DNA of 64,000 nucleotides from Cryptomeria japonica (taxonomy: Eukaryota; Streptophyta; Pinopsida; Cupressales; Cupressaceae): positions 572,199,752-572,263,751 of the forward strand of contig NC_081405.1 of the NCBI RefSeq assembly GCF_030272615.1, in the 5' to 3' direction. The notes under the pieces were generated by a model. That model did not search any database and was not told where the DNA came from. It saw only the letters and a list, made by a program, of their open reading frames with translations. Position numbers and translations under genes: made by a program. Below, in pieces: positions 61,175 to 64,000 of the stretch; the first letter of the stretch is position 1, and every line of letters begins with the position of its first letter.

Positions 61175-62277
61175 TTCCCTAATCTCTCTATCTCTCTCTC
61201 CCTTCCCCCTCTTTCTCTCCCCTCTCTCTCTACCCCACTCCCCCCTCCCTCTCCCTAATATCATATTCACTAATGTATTTATAAATTAATATATTGTATA
61301 TTAATATATTATATATTAATATATTAATAAACAATACATTAATTATGCGCAAATTTAGTTATTGAATTTACTTATTAAAATCGGATAATCGGATATCCGA
61401 TTTTTGTTGTACAAATATCAAATTTCAAATTTTGGCTTAGGTTTTCTTTGGGATTTGGCTTGGAAGTGACAAGTCTAGAAAGTCAACTGAAAGAACCGTG
61501 TTTTTTAGTATTCCAGTTTCCAGACTTTACACTGGTGGCTGATGATTTTTTATAGCCAAAATTGATAAAATGAAAAGGGTTTTTTAAGGACGTTCTCAGC
61601 TTTCCAACAATATAAGGCTTGTCTTATTTCAACTTTAATAAATAATTATTATTTATTTTCTAATTAAATTCTGACAAAAGTCCTGATTGATAGATTGATT
61701 GAAAAACACTCATAACTTTCAAACAGTATAACATTTTTGAATCTGAAACATGCATCACATCCTATGTTTCATCTACTATAGGGAAAAAAATTTAAAAAAT
61801 TGAATTTCATAAGGCTTTGACCAAGTTAAGGGGGTCAGATGTAGGAGTTTCTGAATTTATGAAAAGTTGTAGTAAAAAAAATATAAATAATTATTTACTT
61901 TATAAAAAATTATAAAAAAATATGTGTCACATCCATACATGAGTCTAATACTTATATTATAAATATTATAAAATAATATTATGATTTGATTGTGATTAGG
62001 GTGGTCAGACATACGAATACTTCTTATCTTTTTCCTGAAATTTTAGTACCACTATATTGAAATTTGAAATTTTCATCAAATAGGATTTTTTTTTCCAAAA
62101 AGAAACTAGTATCTTAGAAACTACATTCAATTTTCTATAGATTCTCTTCTTACGTATTTTAAAAATAATTTTCATAACTTATTCAAATTTTCATGTCAAG
62201 TTGCATAACTCTGATTTTTTGAAATTTCAATGCCACTTAAGGCCCTGTTTTGGCACACCATGATCCTGCACATACCC
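61075..62277 (-). mobile_element. Truncated inverted end of a second Sola-like transposon
   Basis: 62277 down to about 61260 is the reverse complement of 3166-4140, roughly 90% by eye: it ends GGCACACCATGATCCTGCAC + ATACCC, contains the palindrome AATCGGATATCCGATT (61387-61402), and passes into a CT tract (61080-61258) matching the GA tract at 4141-4433. The rest of the element is missing; the break lies in or next to the CT tract. The outer flank after 62277 is ATAACAC. Confidence 0.85.
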
Positions 62278-62854
62278 ATAACACTTTTATAGTACATGAT
62301 TTTTTTATATACAATATGTTAAAGACAATTACAACATGAGGAACCAATATGGTCCACAAGTCGTAGACTTTTTCAATTGTGAATGATATACTTTATGTCA
62401 AATAAAATTTATTTGACCCACATTGATAAATTATATAATATAATATCTTATCAAGACTATCACATAATTTTTGAAGTTCATATAAATTATTAACAAGGGT
62501 TTCTCCTCTTTGTGTATTGATAGATCTATAAGGTATTTGTTAGCAAGATGAATGGGGAAACTATAGTCTAGAGATTTGTACCCAAGGATAGATCTTAAAG
62601 TCGTCTTTATATCCCAAAGGACACAGTACAAAAAGTTAGTGGATGAGGAAGTGAATCAAAACAATAAACCATTCATAGCTCAGCAATATATATAGCATAA
62701 TTATAACACACATCAACGAACTAGCAACAACATCATTGTATTATATCTTTGAACCCTAAAATGTATTACATATTTTGGATCTTTGTCATATCATCGTACA
62801 ATCATACTATGTTATCATGTATCTTCTAAATATCAATTATAATGCTATTATATA
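62278..62854. other. AT-rich spacer, no feature recognised
   Basis: No gene or repeat supported. Confidence 0.35.
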
Positions 62855-63638
62855 TGTAGACACCTAAAATTTTCCAATCTAATTAAATAAATATTTTATT
62901 TATTTAATTACTTAAGCTTAATTCTTCTATTAATTGAATAAATCTTTATTTATTTAATTAATTCATTTATCCTCTTCTAGCCTTATTTCTCATTTAAATA
63001 AATACCTTTATTTATTTAAATTATCCTTTTCCTAAATTAAATAAATATTTTATTTATTTAATTTGATCCCACTTCTTCTATTAATTAAATAAATCTTTAT
63101 TTATTTAATTAATTCATTAGCCTTTTCCACCTATGACACATGTCATTCATCTCTTAATTCCTACACTACATACCCTCTCATTATTTTCTTATTTCTTCTA
63201 CCTACCCTCTAATCATAGCCGACCATTTATCTTTTACACCTCTCAATCTTATCCCTCCATTTCTTATAGTGTCTTCTATATAAGGAGATGCTTCCTTCAT
63301 TATCTAGCCCTGGACATATACATTCTAATCAAGCATCCTAGCATTCGAGCTTTCATATGCGATCCTACTTGCAACCACATTTCCGTTCTTTGTTGAGCTC
63401 TTGTGCACACATAAAATCTGAGAGCAAATATATCAAGCAAGATCAATGGAGATAGGAAAAATGGAGATCCAAACCCTATTGGACATGTGATGGTATAATC
63501 TTTGTGATTTTATTTGATTTGCATTGTCTTAGGTAATCTTCATATGTTATGGTGGATCTTTATTGTTGTTAGGCTAGGGTTTTGTGGTTAAAAATATTTG
63601 GCCTTTCAATATTGTTGTATCCATTTTCACCATAAACA
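62855..63638 (+). repeat. 5' LTR (~784 bp) of another LTR retrotransposon
   Basis: Starts TGTAGACACCTAAAATTTTC and ends ...CATAAACA, followed after two bases by a primer-site-like sequence. 62876-63125 holds five inverted repeats of ATTAAATAAATA / TATTTATTTAAT. TATATAAGG at 63277-63285 is a probable TATA box, so transcription would start about 63310. The element continues beyond the window, so its type (gypsy is my guess from the primer site) and 3' LTR are not visible. Confidence 0.65.
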
Positions 63639-63641
63639 TTT

Positions 63642-63660
63642 TGGCACGCCCGGTGGGACC
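63642..63660 (+). promoter_or_regulatory. Putative primer-binding site
   Basis: TGGCACGCCCGGTGGGACC starts three bases after the LTR end. The TGG start and GC-rich 19-mer fit a tRNA 3' end complement, but I cannot name the tRNA with confidence. Confidence 0.55.
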
Positions 63661-64000
63661 CTTGTCCCTTTTGCATTTAACATCTTTTGTTGTAGATTTT
63701 GTGTTTTGAAGTTGCAGATCTGACATTTCCGACAACATTTTAATATTTTCGCGTCTGCGTGCTTTCGGATCGCATTTTTGATTTTTTGTCGCGTCTGTGA
63801 CATCTGGAATCGTGTCTGCATCTTCAACAGTATTTTATTTTTTTGCAGATAATGGGAAACGTGTCTGTATTCTCTAGTCACGTCTGTGAAGTCTTCAGGC
63901 GCGTCTGCGTCCAGGAGCCGCATCTGTGTTCAGGAACCGCGTCTATGTCGGATCTAAGTGCATCTGCGAAGTTATATAGCATTTGTGTTTCTGATAACCG
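63661..64000 (+). other. Leader of the LTR element with repeated GCGTCTGCG motif
   Basis: GCGTCTGCG and close variants (GTGTCTGCA, ACGTCTGTG, GCATCTGTG) occur about ten times between 63751 and 63990, at irregular 15-50 base spacing. No start codon with a convincing gag frame is reached before the window ends. Confidence 0.6.

Overview
This window looks like a gene-poor, repeat-saturated stretch of a very large seed-plant nuclear genome, most likely a gymnosperm. That is an inference from deeply nested and decayed LTR retrotransposons, DNA transposons with introns, long satellite arrays, a LINE tail, and PPR (pentatricopeptide) fragments. I found no intact protein-coding gene and no rRNA or tRNA gene.

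Layout. (1) 1-2529: GA/CT low-complexity sequence and an old, unrecognised flank. (2) 2530-43749: one Ty1/copia element flanked by the 5-bp duplication ATGTG and stretched to about 41 kb by later insertions. Its 5' LTR (2535-3165 plus 23725-23810) is split by a 20,555-bp DNA transposon (3166-23720) with near-matching terminal inverted repeats and a 4-bp ATAT target duplication. The copia gag-pol region (23907-24503 and 39406-42660) is split by a 14.9-kb composite of other repeats (24504-39405). The 3' LTR is 43272-43744. (3) 43745-53900: a CAGT-motif-rich repeat, a duplicated long foldback sequence and PPR pseudogene fragments. (4) 53909-60013: a hAT transposon with terminal repeats, a degraded 8-bp target duplication and a two-exon transposase gene whose intron holds a palindrome array and a truncated LINE. 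(5) 60022-62277: more CAGT-rich sequence and a truncated, inverted second copy of the end of the 20-kb transposon. (6) 62855-64000: the 5' LTR, primer-binding site and leader of another LTR retrotransposon that runs off the window.

The most unusual object is the 20.6-kb transposon. From left to right it holds: a terminal repeat, a palindromic GGATATCC subterminal motif, a GA tract, a 3.4-kb array of palindromic 20-bp modules, a CT tract, a decayed transposase gene on the plus strand (D...D...HGKG-HDG motifs, closest in my memory to the Sola superfamily), an 8.2-kb array of ~359-bp monomers with a clear five-monomer higher-order period (~1797 bp), a second multi-exon gene of unknown function on the minus strand, an AT-rich block, more GGATATCC motifs and the other terminal repeat. 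A DNA transposon carrying two unrelated satellite arrays, one with higher-order structure, plus a convergent accessory gene is the best candidate for an undescribed system here.

Decay pattern: most genes are broken by nonsense changes that look like C-to-T transitions (CGA to TGA, CAG to TAG, CAA to TAA), as expected for long-methylated repeats. All alignments were done by eye. Family names rest on recognised motifs, not on searches.
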